This document shows, piece after piece, positions 15,981-26,973 of a stretch of 64,000 nucleotides of DNA. Origin of the DNA: Pseudomonas sp. B21-040 (lineage in GTDB: Bacteria > Pseudomonadota > Gammaproteobacteria > Pseudomonadales > Pseudomonadaceae); the NCBI RefSeq assembly GCF_024748695.1, contig NZ_CP087176.1, positions 2,597,501 to 2,661,500 on the forward strand. The letters run 5' to 3'. The notes under the pieces are model-generated. The model had not been told where the DNA came from. It saw only the letters and a list, made by a program, of their open reading frames with translations, and did no database searches. Position numbers and translations under genes: made by a program. Numbering within the stretch: position 1 is the first letter of the stretch; every line of letters begins with the position of its first letter.

Positions 15981-18227
15981 TCAGTTCGAGACCACCGACA
16001 CCGAGCGCACGGTGCCTTGGGACGAGCTGATGGTGGCCGTCGGATTAACCGACGGAATGACCGTGGTGGTGTTGTTCACCGTGAGCTTCCAGCGACCGTT
16101 CACCGGTACCGCGGTGCTGCCCAGGGTTACCAGCCCGGTCGGGGTGGTCACCTTGATGGTGATGGTGTTGCCGGTGGTCACCGATGAGGTGCCCGCAAAG
16201 TCCCAGGTGAAGCGGTTGTTGGAGCGAGCCGTCACAGAGGCCGTGGTCACCGTGAAGGTTTCCGCAGCAGGCCTTGGCGAGACTTGCACCGTGACCGTTG
16301 CCGGCGTCGACGCGGCGCCGAAGCTGTCCCGGGCGATGTAGGTAAAGGTCGTGGTGAAGGCCGTGGTCACCGTGCCCGGTGGGGTGTAGGTGATGACGGT
16401 GCCGTCGGTGCTGACGGTGCCGCGACCGGCCGCCGGTTGGCTCACGATGGCTGCGCTGAGTGGCACGTTGCCTTCCGGATCGGTGTCGTTGGCCAGCACA
16501 CTGATCGGTATCGCCACGCCCAGGGTCGTAGCGGCATCGTTGACAGCCACTGGTGGCCGGTTAGGTGCCACCGTAATGGTCACGGTCGCGGCGGTGGTCG
16601 AGGCCAGTCCTTTAGAGTCTTGGGCCTTGTAGGTAAAGGTCGTGGTCAGCGGTGTCGTGACGGTGGCGGGTGGCGTGTAGACCACCGCTGTTGTGCCACT
16701 CAATGCCACGGTGCCTTGCCCGGCCGCCGGTGGGGTCAGTGCGGTGATGGTCAGTGGCACGTTGCCGTCTGGGTCGTTGTCGTTGGTCAGCAGGTTGAGG
16801 GTGACCGGCACCCCGAAACTGGTGCTGCCCGTGTCGGCGACGGAAATCGGAGCCTGGTTCTCACCGGTGTCCGGTGCCTTGCCCACGACGACCACTGGCT
16901 CGGTGTCACTGCCGCCCGCGGCCGACTTGATCGTAACGGTGGCCGGTGGCTGCGTCAGATCCGGGACGGTCAAGCTCTGCAGAGTGCCGTTCTTCGACAG
17001 CCTTCCATAACCCTGGGCAACCATGTCAGGTATGCCCACTTCGTCGGTGGAGGTGGCTTCGATCAGCAGGCTGTGATTGCTCCAGCTGTAGCGAGCCGTC
17101 TGGATTTTCACCACGTCCGAGAGTTTGCTCGACACGGACGTCGGGCGGGTCGAACCGGTCGGGTTGGTGGCGGTGATCACGACGACGGGAGGCACAGCGC
17201 CATTGACCAGGAGATGCTGGCCGAAGAACACGCCGTTGTTATCGCCCACCATGGTGGTCAGGCAAGGCGAAACAGGCGGGCCGGGGACCAGAGCGATGCT
17301 TTCGCGGAAGCACAGGGTTGAGCCGGTGTCTGCTTTACCGAAGACTTCGACGCGGGTGTTGATGCCCCCTGTTCCTGAGGTGCGGCGGTAAGTGGCACGG
17401 CTCAAGTCCACCGGTGTTTGCGCACGGTTGTCGAGCACTTTGCCGGACAGGGTGAAGAGGTTGGCCTGGATAGTCCCGGCGGGCCCCTCGATGCGCACGA
17501 AGTTGGTGTTGTTGGGGCTACCGGTCACTGCTTCGGTGAGGTTCGGGTCGCCAACGAAGGTTTCGATGGCGCCGGTGTCCGGGTTCACTTCCGTATAAGG
17601 CCCGTTGACGCTTTTCAGGAACGGCCCGATGGCACCGTTGACCGCGCCGCTGAAGACCCCTGGCGCACCGACGCCGACGTCTCTGGTGATGTTGATCGCA
17701 CGCCGGCCAGGGCTGGTGACGTTGACCGTTTCCACACCGTAAGGGTGGGTGATGGTGTAGGTGCCGGCGACGGGGATGTTGATCCGCATACGGATCCGCG
17801 CGAAGCTGATTTGATCACCGTCGAGCGGGTTTCCGCCGGCAAATGCAGCCTCGATCCCGGCGACGTAGGCGTCCATCCCATAGCCTGCGGCGTTGTTGGG
17901 GATATTGGTTTCTGCGAGGAACCAGAAGGATTCGTCTGGCCAGTTATCCGGGAACACCATCGGCTGGGTGTCGTCGAAAATGCCAGGTGTCGGCAGCAGG
18001 GTACACATGTAAGCCGGTGGCACACTGACGGGGACCCGCGAGCTGGCGGCTCGGGACTGGCACAGTTCCATCGACAGCAAATTGTTGTCCTGATACCAGA
18101 TCGGGAACTTCCCGGAGGCAAAGGTATAAGGGCCGGGGTCAACGGCAGCGAGTTGCGCGAAAGCACTGCCGGACAGCGATAGAGTCAGTCCCAAGGCGTT
18201 GAGCGCCAGGCGTGGCCAATTGTTCAT
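15981..18227 (-). CDS. Large secreted protein with tandem Ig/cadherin-like C-terminal domains
   Basis: The 748-residue protein has a signal peptide ending near SAFA-QLA. Residues about 25-330 form a domain shared with its upstream neighbour (PGVFDDTQPMVFP-type, DQISFARIRMRINIPVAGTYTITHPYGVE, SVNGPYTE). The C-terminal part has two adjacent domains of about 95 residues of Ig/cadherin type (NDNDPDGNVPLTI, FTYKAQDSKGLAS; then NDTDPEGNVPLSA, FTYIARDSFGAAS), and a final Thr/Val-rich beta domain. ATG at 18227 is chosen because AGGAGG lies just upstream; the frame extends to 18266. Function is unknown; location before csgBA suggests a surface or fibre-associated protein. Confidence 0.75.
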   Translation of the reverse strand: MNNWPRLALNALGLTLSLSGSAFAQLAAVDPGPYTFASGKFPIWYQDNNLLSMELCQSRAASSRVPVSVPPAYMCTLLPTPGIFDDTQPMVFPDNWPDESFWFLAETNIPNNAAGYGMDAYVAGIEAAFAGGNPLDGDQISFARIRMRINIPVAGTYTITHPYGVETVNVTSPGRRAINITRDVGVGAPGVFSGAVNGAIGPFLKSVNGPYTEVNPDTGAIETFVGDPNLTEAVTGSPNNTNFVRIEGPAGTIQANLFTLSGKVLDNRAQTPVDLSRATYRRTSGTGGINTRVEVFGKADTGSTLCFRESIALVPGPPVSPCLTTMVGDNNGVFFGQHLLVNGAVPPVVVITATNPTGSTRPTSVSSKLSDVVKIQTARYSWSNHSLLIEATSTDEVGIPDMVAQGYGRLSKNGTLQSLTVPDLTQPPATVTIKSAAGGSDTEPVVVVGKAPDTGENQAPISVADTGSTSFGVPVTLNLLTNDNDPDGNVPLTITALTPPAAGQGTVALSGTTAVVYTPPATVTTPLTTTFTYKAQDSKGLASTTAATVTITVAPNRPPVAVNDAATTLGVAIPISVLANDTDPEGNVPLSAAIVSQPAAGRGTVSTDGTVITYTPPGTVTTAFTTTFTYIARDSFGAASTPATVTVQVSPRPAAETFTVTTASVTARSNNRFTWDFAGTSSVTTGNTITIKVTTPTGLVTLGSTAVPVNGRWKLTVNNTTTVIPSVNPTATISSSQGTVRSVSVVSN

Positions 18228-18262
18228 GATGCCTCCTGATGAGGATCTGGGCATGAGAGCGT

Positions 18263-19609
18263 TCATTGCACGATGACCACTTCTTCGGTGTCGCTGCCGC
18301 CATTGGATGACGTCACTCGAACCTGGGCTGGCGGATTCGGCGAGATGCCGGTGGCCAGGCTTTTCACTGCGCCATCGCCAATGAGGGCGCCAATGGCGAC
18401 TCCCGTACCCGAGGTGGCGGTGAGCACCGGTGGTGAGGTTTCATCACTGGTCGAGGCGACGATGGTGATTTGTCCGCTGTTCAGGCTGTACTCGGCACGG
18501 GAAATCACCACAAGGTCGGTCAGGGGCGACGACAGGGTAGTGGGAGTGCTACTGGCGATGGCCAGGTGGTTGTCGGCGGTCACTTGCAGGGTGCTCGGCA
18601 ACGTCGGATCGGTCGACGACTGCGCATACCAGTGGCCGGTGCTGTCCGCTTCAGTCAAGTTCAGCACCGGGTTATTGCTGTCCAGGGTCACAGTCGCCGG
18701 TGGCGGCGGGGCCAGGACGAAAACATCCTGCTGGGCCTCAGGCGCACTGGTGCCGGCATGCCGTGAATAGGTGCTGCGCTGCGCAATGACCGGGGTTGGC
18801 CGGACCACGCTGGACAGCTTGCCGGAGACAGCAAAGAGGGTGGTACGCAAGTCCAGGCCATTGGGACCTTCGATGCGCACGTAGTTGGTGTTGAACGGGC
18901 TGCCGGTGACGGCTTCCGTGAGGTTCGGGTCGCCGACGAATTGTTCGGCGGCGCCGTTGACCGGGTTGGTCTCGGTATAAGGACCGTTGACACTGCGCAA
19001 GAATGGCCCGACATCGCCCTTGAGCGCGCCGTCATAGGTTTTCGCTGCGCCGATGCCGATGTCCCGCGTCATGTTGATCGCCCGCCGCCCAGGGGTATCG
19101 ACGGTGAACACTTCGACGCCGTAGGGGTGGGTCACGACATAGGTCCCGGCAACGGGCACATCGATGCGGATGCGGATTCGCGCGAAGCTGATCTGGTCGC
19201 CTTCCACGGGGTCGCCGCCGCTGAAGGCGGCTTCGACTGCCGAGACATAAGTAAGGTCGATGCCTCTGGCCGCATCGACGATGGTGGTTTCGCCGGTCGC
19301 CCAGAACGCTTCGTCAGGGAAGTTGGTCGGGAAGACCATCGGTTGGGTGTCGTCGAAAACACCTGGTGCGGGAATCAACGAGCACATGTACGTCGGGGCG
19401 CCAGGGGCGCTGGGTACCCTGGAACTGACAGCCTTGGACAGGCATAAGTCCAGGGTGCGGCCGTGGGTGTCTTGGTACCAAGCAGCGAAATTGCCGTTGG
19501 CGGGCAAGTAGGGTCCGGCGTCCACGGCAAACAGCGTCGCGTGCGCAACGCCTTGAGCCAGAGCGGTCACGACCAGGGCGGTCGCGGTTTTGGACAGTAA
19601 AGGGTGCAT
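18263..19609 (-). CDS. Secreted protein paralogous to the downstream surface protein
   Basis: This 448-residue protein has a signal peptide ending near VAHA-TLF and shares its N-terminal domain with the next gene: FDDTQPMVFPTNFPDEAFW, GDQISFARIRIRIDVPVAGTYVVTHPYGVE, and SVNGPYTETNPVNG with the same order of blocks. It lacks the tandem Ig-like domains and ends in a short beta region with a GGSDTE motif also found in its neighbour. ATG at 19609 has a GAGGG site; the longer frame to 19684 lacks one. The 36-base gap to the downstream gene suggests a common transcript. The pair probably arose by duplication. Confidence 0.72.
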   Translation of the reverse strand: MHPLLSKTATALVVTALAQGVAHATLFAVDAGPYLPANGNFAAWYQDTHGRTLDLCLSKAVSSRVPSAPGAPTYMCSLIPAPGVFDDTQPMVFPTNFPDEAFWATGETTIVDAARGIDLTYVSAVEAAFSGGDPVEGDQISFARIRIRIDVPVAGTYVVTHPYGVEVFTVDTPGRRAINMTRDIGIGAAKTYDGALKGDVGPFLRSVNGPYTETNPVNGAAEQFVGDPNLTEAVTGSPFNTNYVRIEGPNGLDLRTTLFAVSGKLSSVVRPTPVIAQRSTYSRHAGTSAPEAQQDVFVLAPPPPATVTLDSNNPVLNLTEADSTGHWYAQSSTDPTLPSTLQVTADNHLAIASSTPTTLSSPLTDLVVISRAEYSLNSGQITIVASTSDETSPPVLTATSGTGVAIGALIGDGAVKSLATGISPNPPAQVRVTSSNGGSDTEEVVIVQ

Positions 19610-19667
19610 GAGTATTCCCTCTATCAGAGTACCGCCCCTCGGGGACGGGTCAGTTGCGGGTGAGGTC

Positions 19668-19683
19668 GGCAACTTCCATACCA
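19668..19683 (-). promoter_or_regulatory. Candidate sigma-54 promoter for the surface protein-csgBA operon
   Basis: On the minus strand the sequence reads TGGTATG, 4 bases, TTGCC, a 14-of-16-type fit to the -24/-12 consensus TGGCACG-N4-TTGCA with the exact GG to GC spacing. Transcription would begin about 12 bases further on, giving a leader of roughly 45 bases before the ATG at 19609. A response regulator that works with sigma-54 is encoded at 26942-28372. Chance matches to this motif occur, so this is a candidate only. Confidence 0.45.
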
Positions 19684-19897
19684 ATCTTTGAAAACTGGCG
19701 GCAGAGGCCCGTAGTGATGGCGTGGGGTGCTACTAAGGTCTGACGGCGACGGACACCGAAGCGGGCGACTGTCCCCACTTTTGGGGGTGGATGGGGCCAG
19801 TGGGTAGGTGGGGAAAAGAGGGGGGGAGCCCCCCGGAAATGGGCAATCGCCGAGCAGTGGGCTATAACCCTATAGGGAGTACCGGGGAACATCGGCC

Positions 19898-21346
19898 ATG
19901 AATTCGCAAGTAACAGCCCTTCTCAAAGAACAGGGTGATATTCGCTTGAGCTCGCGCAAACGGCCGTTCAATCTGCTGCGCTGGTTTTCGCTGATCAGCA
20001 TGGCGGTGATCGGCACGGTGGCGGTGGCATTGGGGGCTGTGTCCACGCGTTTCGTGATTACCGAAAGCGTGCAGCGCGATGCATTGCTGACCTCCCAGTT
20101 CATTGAAGCGATTGCCTCGGCCGAGGTGCGCCATGTCTCGATCCCTAACGTGCGGACCATGGGCGAGCTGCTCGACCCACGCAAGGACAAGGATTTCCCC
20201 GACGTCGACCCGATGGCCCGTGCCAGTGCCCGGGGCGAGTTCCTTGACCATGTCGCACATTTGCCCGACGTGATCCTGGCCAACATTTATTCGCCTGATC
20301 GTATGGTGATCTGGTCGACCAATCCGGCATTGATGGGCACCAGGATTCATGCCGATACCGATCTCGATCAAGCGTTCGCTTCCAAAACCCCGGTATCTGC
20401 CAGTTATCACAGCGTCGACAAAGGGCGTATGGAGCAAAAGTTTGTCACGCCGCCGGACTACATATTTATTGAGAACTACATTCCCTTGTTCGATGCCGAC
20501 CGCGAGACCGTCACTGCGATGGTCGAAATCTACAAGGAGCCCAAGGATTTGATCGAACGCATGGAGCGCGGCCTGGCGCTGATCTGGCTGGCCACCGCGT
20601 TGGGCGGCGGGCTGATTTACCTGGGGCTGTACTGGATCGTGCGACGGGCGGCGATTCTATTGGCCACACAGCAAAAACAACTGATCACCAACGAAACCTT
20701 TGTTGTACTCGGGGAGATGTCTTCGGCAGTTGCCCATAGCCTGCGCAACCCGTTGGCGACGATCCGCTCAAGTGCCGAACTGGCGCTGGAGTTTGACAGC
20801 GGCCCGGCGCACAAGAACATCAACGATATCGTCGGGCAGGTGGACCGCATGTCGAAGTGGATCAGGGAATTGCTGCAATCCTTGCGCCCGCTCAACGATG
20901 AAGCGGAGCCGGTGAACCTGGTGGCGTGTTTGCATGACAGTCTGCTGGCCTTCGAGCATCAAATCGCCAAGGCGGGGATTCACGTGGTGTTTCAGCCGAA
21001 GGAAACGCCAATGGTGTTTAGCCAGCAGGTGCAACTGACGCAGATCCTCAATAGTTTGCTGGCCAATGCACTGGAAGCCATGGACGAGGGTGGCACCCTG
21101 ACCATCACGCTAGAGCCAACCGATGCCAAAGGTATTTGCGTGGTGGTGAGCGACACTGGCAAAGGCATGAGCGAAGAACAGCGCAGCATGGCATTCCGTC
21201 CGTTTTACACCACCAAGCAAGGCGGGCTGGGGGTCGGACTGGTGCTGGTCAAGCGAATCATGGATCGTTTCGGGGGCGGAGTTACCCTCAATAGCCGTGA
21301 AGGCGAGGGCACTACTGTCCGCTTGTCGTTTAATCGGATTCCCTGA
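19898..21346 (+). CDS. Membrane sensor histidine kinase, MnxS2-like
   Basis: The 482-residue kinase has two transmembrane segments (about residues 26-48 and 229-250) bracketing a periplasmic sensor domain, then the H-box with His280 (SAVAHSLRNPLATIRSSAEL), an N-box (NSLLANALEAM), G1 (SDTGKGM) and G2 (GGLGVGLVLVKRI). It is closely similar along its whole length to the kinase at 25480. Two paralogous kinases plus one NtrC-type regulator match the MnxS1/MnxS2/MnxR arrangement that controls Mn(II) oxidation in Pseudomonas putida GB-1, which is the basis for the name. It is divergent from the curli-linked operon, with a CCCTATAGGG palindrome just before its start. Confidence 0.75.
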   Translation: MNSQVTALLKEQGDIRLSSRKRPFNLLRWFSLISMAVIGTVAVALGAVSTRFVITESVQRDALLTSQFIEAIASAEVRHVSIPNVRTMGELLDPRKDKDFPDVDPMARASARGEFLDHVAHLPDVILANIYSPDRMVIWSTNPALMGTRIHADTDLDQAFASKTPVSASYHSVDKGRMEQKFVTPPDYIFIENYIPLFDADRETVTAMVEIYKEPKDLIERMERGLALIWLATALGGGLIYLGLYWIVRRAAILLATQQKQLITNETFVVLGEMSSAVAHSLRNPLATIRSSAELALEFDSGPAHKNINDIVGQVDRMSKWIRELLQSLRPLNDEAEPVNLVACLHDSLLAFEHQIAKAGIHVVFQPKETPMVFSQQVQLTQILNSLLANALEAMDEGGTLTITLEPTDAKGICVVVSDTGKGMSEEQRSMAFRPFYTTKQGGLGVGLVLVKRIMDRFGGGVTLNSREGEGTTVRLSFNRIP

Positions 21347-21475
21347 AAGCGGGTATGAACTTTCCCCGTTAGCGGGTGTCAAGCCCCAGTCGTTTTTTCC
21401 GGATATGGCACATTGATGTTGATAAGCCATTGTTTTAGCGCGTGTTAATACTTTCGTATAAATCAGTTACAAATC

Positions 21476-21491
21476 TGGCGAGTTCTTTGCA
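21476..21491 (+). promoter_or_regulatory. Sigma-54 promoter upstream of the multicopper oxidase gene
   Basis: The sequence TGGCGAGTTCTTTGCA matches the -24/-12 consensus (TGGCACG-N4-TTGCA) at the invariant GG and GC with exact spacing. Predicted transcription starts about 12 bases downstream, near 21503, leaving a leader of about 29 bases before the ATG at 21532. This supports control by the sigma-54 response regulator encoded 5.5 kb downstream and argues against the longer reading frame from 21442. Confidence 0.7.
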
Positions 21492-21531
21492 AAACCCCAT
21501 TACCCCCTTCACGACTTCGAGGCGGCTGGTG

Positions 21532-24339
<2,808 letters not shown>

Positions 24340-24359
24340 AACGCCGCGAGGGAGCCGAC

Positions 24360-25376
24360 ATGAACACGAACATTCACACGCCGCGCTCCCGCGCCTTGGG
24401 CATGCACCTGATATTGGTACTGGTTGTCTGTTTGTTGGCCAGTCAGGTGCTGCTGGCCCATGAGGGTGTGCTGGCGCCGACGGAGTCGGCGACACCCTGG
24501 GGCGGCGATTATTTCCCCAACACCCTGCTGACCGACCAGGACGGTCAGCAGGTGCACTTTTTCGATGACCTGATCAAAGACAAGGTGGTGGTGATCAACT
24601 TCATCTTCACCTCATGCAGCGACTCCTGCCCGCTGGAAACCGCACGCCTGCGCCAGGTGCAAAAGCTGCTCGGCGACCGGGTCGGCCAGGACATCTTTTT
24701 CTACTCCATCAGCATCGATCCCTTGAGTGACACACCCGAAGTGCTCAAGGCCTATGCGCAACGCTTCAAGGTCGGGCCGGGCTGGAAATTCCTCACCGGG
24801 GAATTTGCCGACGTCACCGAGCTGCGCAAGAAACTCGGGCTGTTCATTGAAGGCGTCGACAACGGGCGCAGCAAGGACCACAACCTGAGCCTGATCGTCG
24901 GCAACCAGAGCACCGGTCGCTGGATGAAAGCATCACCGTTCGAGAATCCGTGGATTCTGGCCGATCAGTTGGCCAACACTTTGCAGAACTGGAAAAAAGC
25001 CAGCGTTGAACAAAGCTACGCCAACGCCCCGGAAATTCGCCCGCCCAGCAATGGCGAAGAACTGTTTCGCACCCGTTGCGCGTCGTGTCACAGCCTTGGA
25101 CCGATGGACGGCCAGGGCATTGGCATGCGCAGCATTGGCCCGGACCTGATCGGTGTGACCCGTCAACGCGACCCGGCCTGGCTCAACCGCTGGATTCGCG
25201 AGCCAGACCGCATGCTGAAAGAGAAAGACCCGATTGCCGTGGAGCTGTTCGAGCGTTACGAAAAAATCCCGATGCCGAACCTGCGTCTGGATGAGAAATC
25301 CGCGCAATCGATTATGGAATTTTTGCAGGAAGAAACCGATCGACAGCAGCCGTTGCAAGCGGCGCAGGCGCAATAG
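24360..25376 (+). CDS. SCO1/SenC copper-binding protein fused to a cytochrome c domain
   Basis: The 338-residue protein has an N-terminal membrane anchor, then a thioredoxin-like SCO domain with the copper-binding Cys86-x3-Cys90 (CSDSC) and a downstream His (DHNLSL), then a class I cytochrome c domain with CxxCH (Cys240, Cys243, His244) and a Met ligand in KIPMPNL. SCO proteins deliver copper; here it probably loads the adjacent oxidase and the haem domain may accept its electrons. ATG at 24360 has a GAGGGA site; ATG at 24336 is an alternative that overlaps the oxidase stop. Confidence 0.85.
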   Translation: MNTNIHTPRSRALGMHLILVLVVCLLASQVLLAHEGVLAPTESATPWGGDYFPNTLLTDQDGQQVHFFDDLIKDKVVVINFIFTSCSDSCPLETARLRQVQKLLGDRVGQDIFFYSISIDPLSDTPEVLKAYAQRFKVGPGWKFLTGEFADVTELRKKLGLFIEGVDNGRSKDHNLSLIVGNQSTGRWMKASPFENPWILADQLANTLQNWKKASVEQSYANAPEIRPPSNGEELFRTRCASCHSLGPMDGQGIGMRSIGPDLIGVTRQRDPAWLNRWIREPDRMLKEKDPIAVELFERYEKIPMPNLRLDEKSAQSIMEFLQEETDRQQPLQAAQAQ

Positions 25377-25479
25377 CGGCGAAATACTATCATTGGCTCA
25401 GTCAGGCACCGTCATTGACGCCTACACTGATCTGAAACACGGCTGAACAGGCTAGATACGAGCATCCAGGACACCCCCT

Positions 25480-26973
25480 ATGCCGATACTCGAACAACAA
25501 CAAGAACCGGCACCGATCACACCGGCTGTCGCAGGCCAGAGCCGGGGTGGGCAGTTCAATCTGTTGCGCTGGTTTTCCCTGGCCAGCTTTTTCATCATTG
25601 CCGCCGTGGCGTTGGGGCTTGGCTATATCTCCACGCGTTTTGTGGTGACCGAAAGCATCGAGCGCGATTCCATGCTGACCGCGCAATTCATTCAAGCCAT
25701 AGGTGACGCCGAAATTCGCCATGCCTTGATCGACCCGGCCAGAACCATGGGCGAGATGCTCGACCCTCGGCTGGACAACGCTTATCCCGACGTGTCCCCA
25801 GGCACCCGTGCGGCGGCGCGCATTGAATTTCTCGATCACGTGGAGCACCTGCCGGACATTTTGTTGGCGACGGTGTACGCGCTGGATCGTACCGTGGTCT
25901 GGTCGACGAACCCGGAGTTGATCGGCGTGCGCATCAAAGACGATGATGAGCTGGACTCGTCCTTTGAAATGAAAGAGCTGGTGTCCACCAGCTACCACGA
26001 AATCGATGACGAGCGTCCCGAGCAGAAGCTGCTGCGCGAGCCGGAATACCTGTTCGTCGAGAATTACATCCCGATGTTCAATGCCGACAGAAGCAAAGTG
26101 GTCGCCATGGTTGAGATCTACAAGGAACCGGTCGACCTGGTGGAGCGCATCCAGCGTGGTTTCAAGGCCATCTGGCTGGCAACCGTACTCGGCGGCCTGG
26201 TCATCTACCTTGGGTTGTTCTGGATTGTGCGCCGTGCCTCGATGCTGCTGCAGAGCCAGCAGAAGCAATTGATCACCAATGAAACGTTCGTCGCCCTGGG
26301 GGAAATGTCCTCGGCGGTGGCACACAGTTTGCGTAATCCACTGGCCAACATTCGTTCCAGCGCCGAACTGGCCCAGGAAATCGCCAGCCAGAATGCGCAG
26401 AAGAACATAGGTGACATCATCAGTCAGGTCGATCGCATGTCACGCTGGGTTCGGGAATTGCTGGTGTCGTTACGGCCGATGAATGACGACTGCGAAACGG
26501 TCGATCTGGTGCTGGCCATCGATGACACCCTGAGTGCATTCGATGCGCTGATCAAACGGTCGAACGTGCAGGTGCGATTCACGCCTCAAGCCTGCCCACC
26601 GGTCGTCAGCCAACAGGTGCTGCTGACGCAAATTCTCAATAGCCTGTTTGCCAACGCCCTGGAAGCCATGCCCAAGGGTGGTCAATTGAGTATTGATATC
26701 GAACAGCCACAACCCGGCCATGTGCGCATGACCCTTAGTGATACCGGCAAAGGCATGACCAAGCAGCAGCAACAGATGGTCTTCAAGCCGTTTTTCACCA
26801 CCAAACAAGGAGGGCTGGGCGTAGGCCTGGCCCTGGTAAAACGAATAATGGAGCGTTTCGAAGGCTCGGTCGAACTGATCAGCCAGGAGCAGGAGGGAAC
26901 CCGCGTTTGTCTCAATTTTAAAGCGGCAACGGGAGGGGAATATGGAGCACAGCATATTGCTGGTCGAGGATGA
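25480..26973 (+). CDS. Membrane sensor histidine kinase, MnxS1-like
   Basis: The 497-residue kinase is a close paralogue of the one at 19898: same layout of two transmembrane segments around a periplasmic sensor, H-box with His282 (SAVAHSLRNPLANIRSSAEL), N-box (NSLFANALEAM), G1 (SDTGKGM) and G2 (GGLGVGLALVKRI). It overlaps the response-regulator gene by 32 bases, so it is the cognate partner. In Pseudomonas putida GB-1 mnxS1 adjoins mnxR, which is why this copy is called MnxS1-like. Its ligand is unknown; the periplasmic loop keeps GEMLDPRLDN and FVENYIPMFNADR motifs shared with the other kinase. Confidence 0.78.
   Translation: MPILEQQQEPAPITPAVAGQSRGGQFNLLRWFSLASFFIIAAVALGLGYISTRFVVTESIERDSMLTAQFIQAIGDAEIRHALIDPARTMGEMLDPRLDNAYPDVSPGTRAAARIEFLDHVEHLPDILLATVYALDRTVVWSTNPELIGVRIKDDDELDSSFEMKELVSTSYHEIDDERPEQKLLREPEYLFVENYIPMFNADRSKVVAMVEIYKEPVDLVERIQRGFKAIWLATVLGGLVIYLGLFWIVRRASMLLQSQQKQLITNETFVALGEMSSAVAHSLRNPLANIRSSAELAQEIASQNAQKNIGDIISQVDRMSRWVRELLVSLRPMNDDCETVDLVLAIDDTLSAFDALIKRSNVQVRFTPQACPPVVSQQVLLTQILNSLFANALEAMPKGGQLSIDIEQPQPGHVRMTLSDTGKGMTKQQQQMVFKPFFTTKQGGLGVGLALVKRIMERFEGSVELISQEQEGTRVCLNFKAATGGEYGAQHIAGRG

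Noticed and set aside
19771..19790. GTCCCCACTTTTGGGGGTGG as a palindromic operator
   Set aside because: The two halves are not true reverse complements, so it is G/C-rich sequence and not a clear dyad.
21406..21422. A second TGGCAC at 21406 as a sigma-54 promoter
   Set aside because: The -12 part does not have GC at the required spacing; the match at 21476 does.
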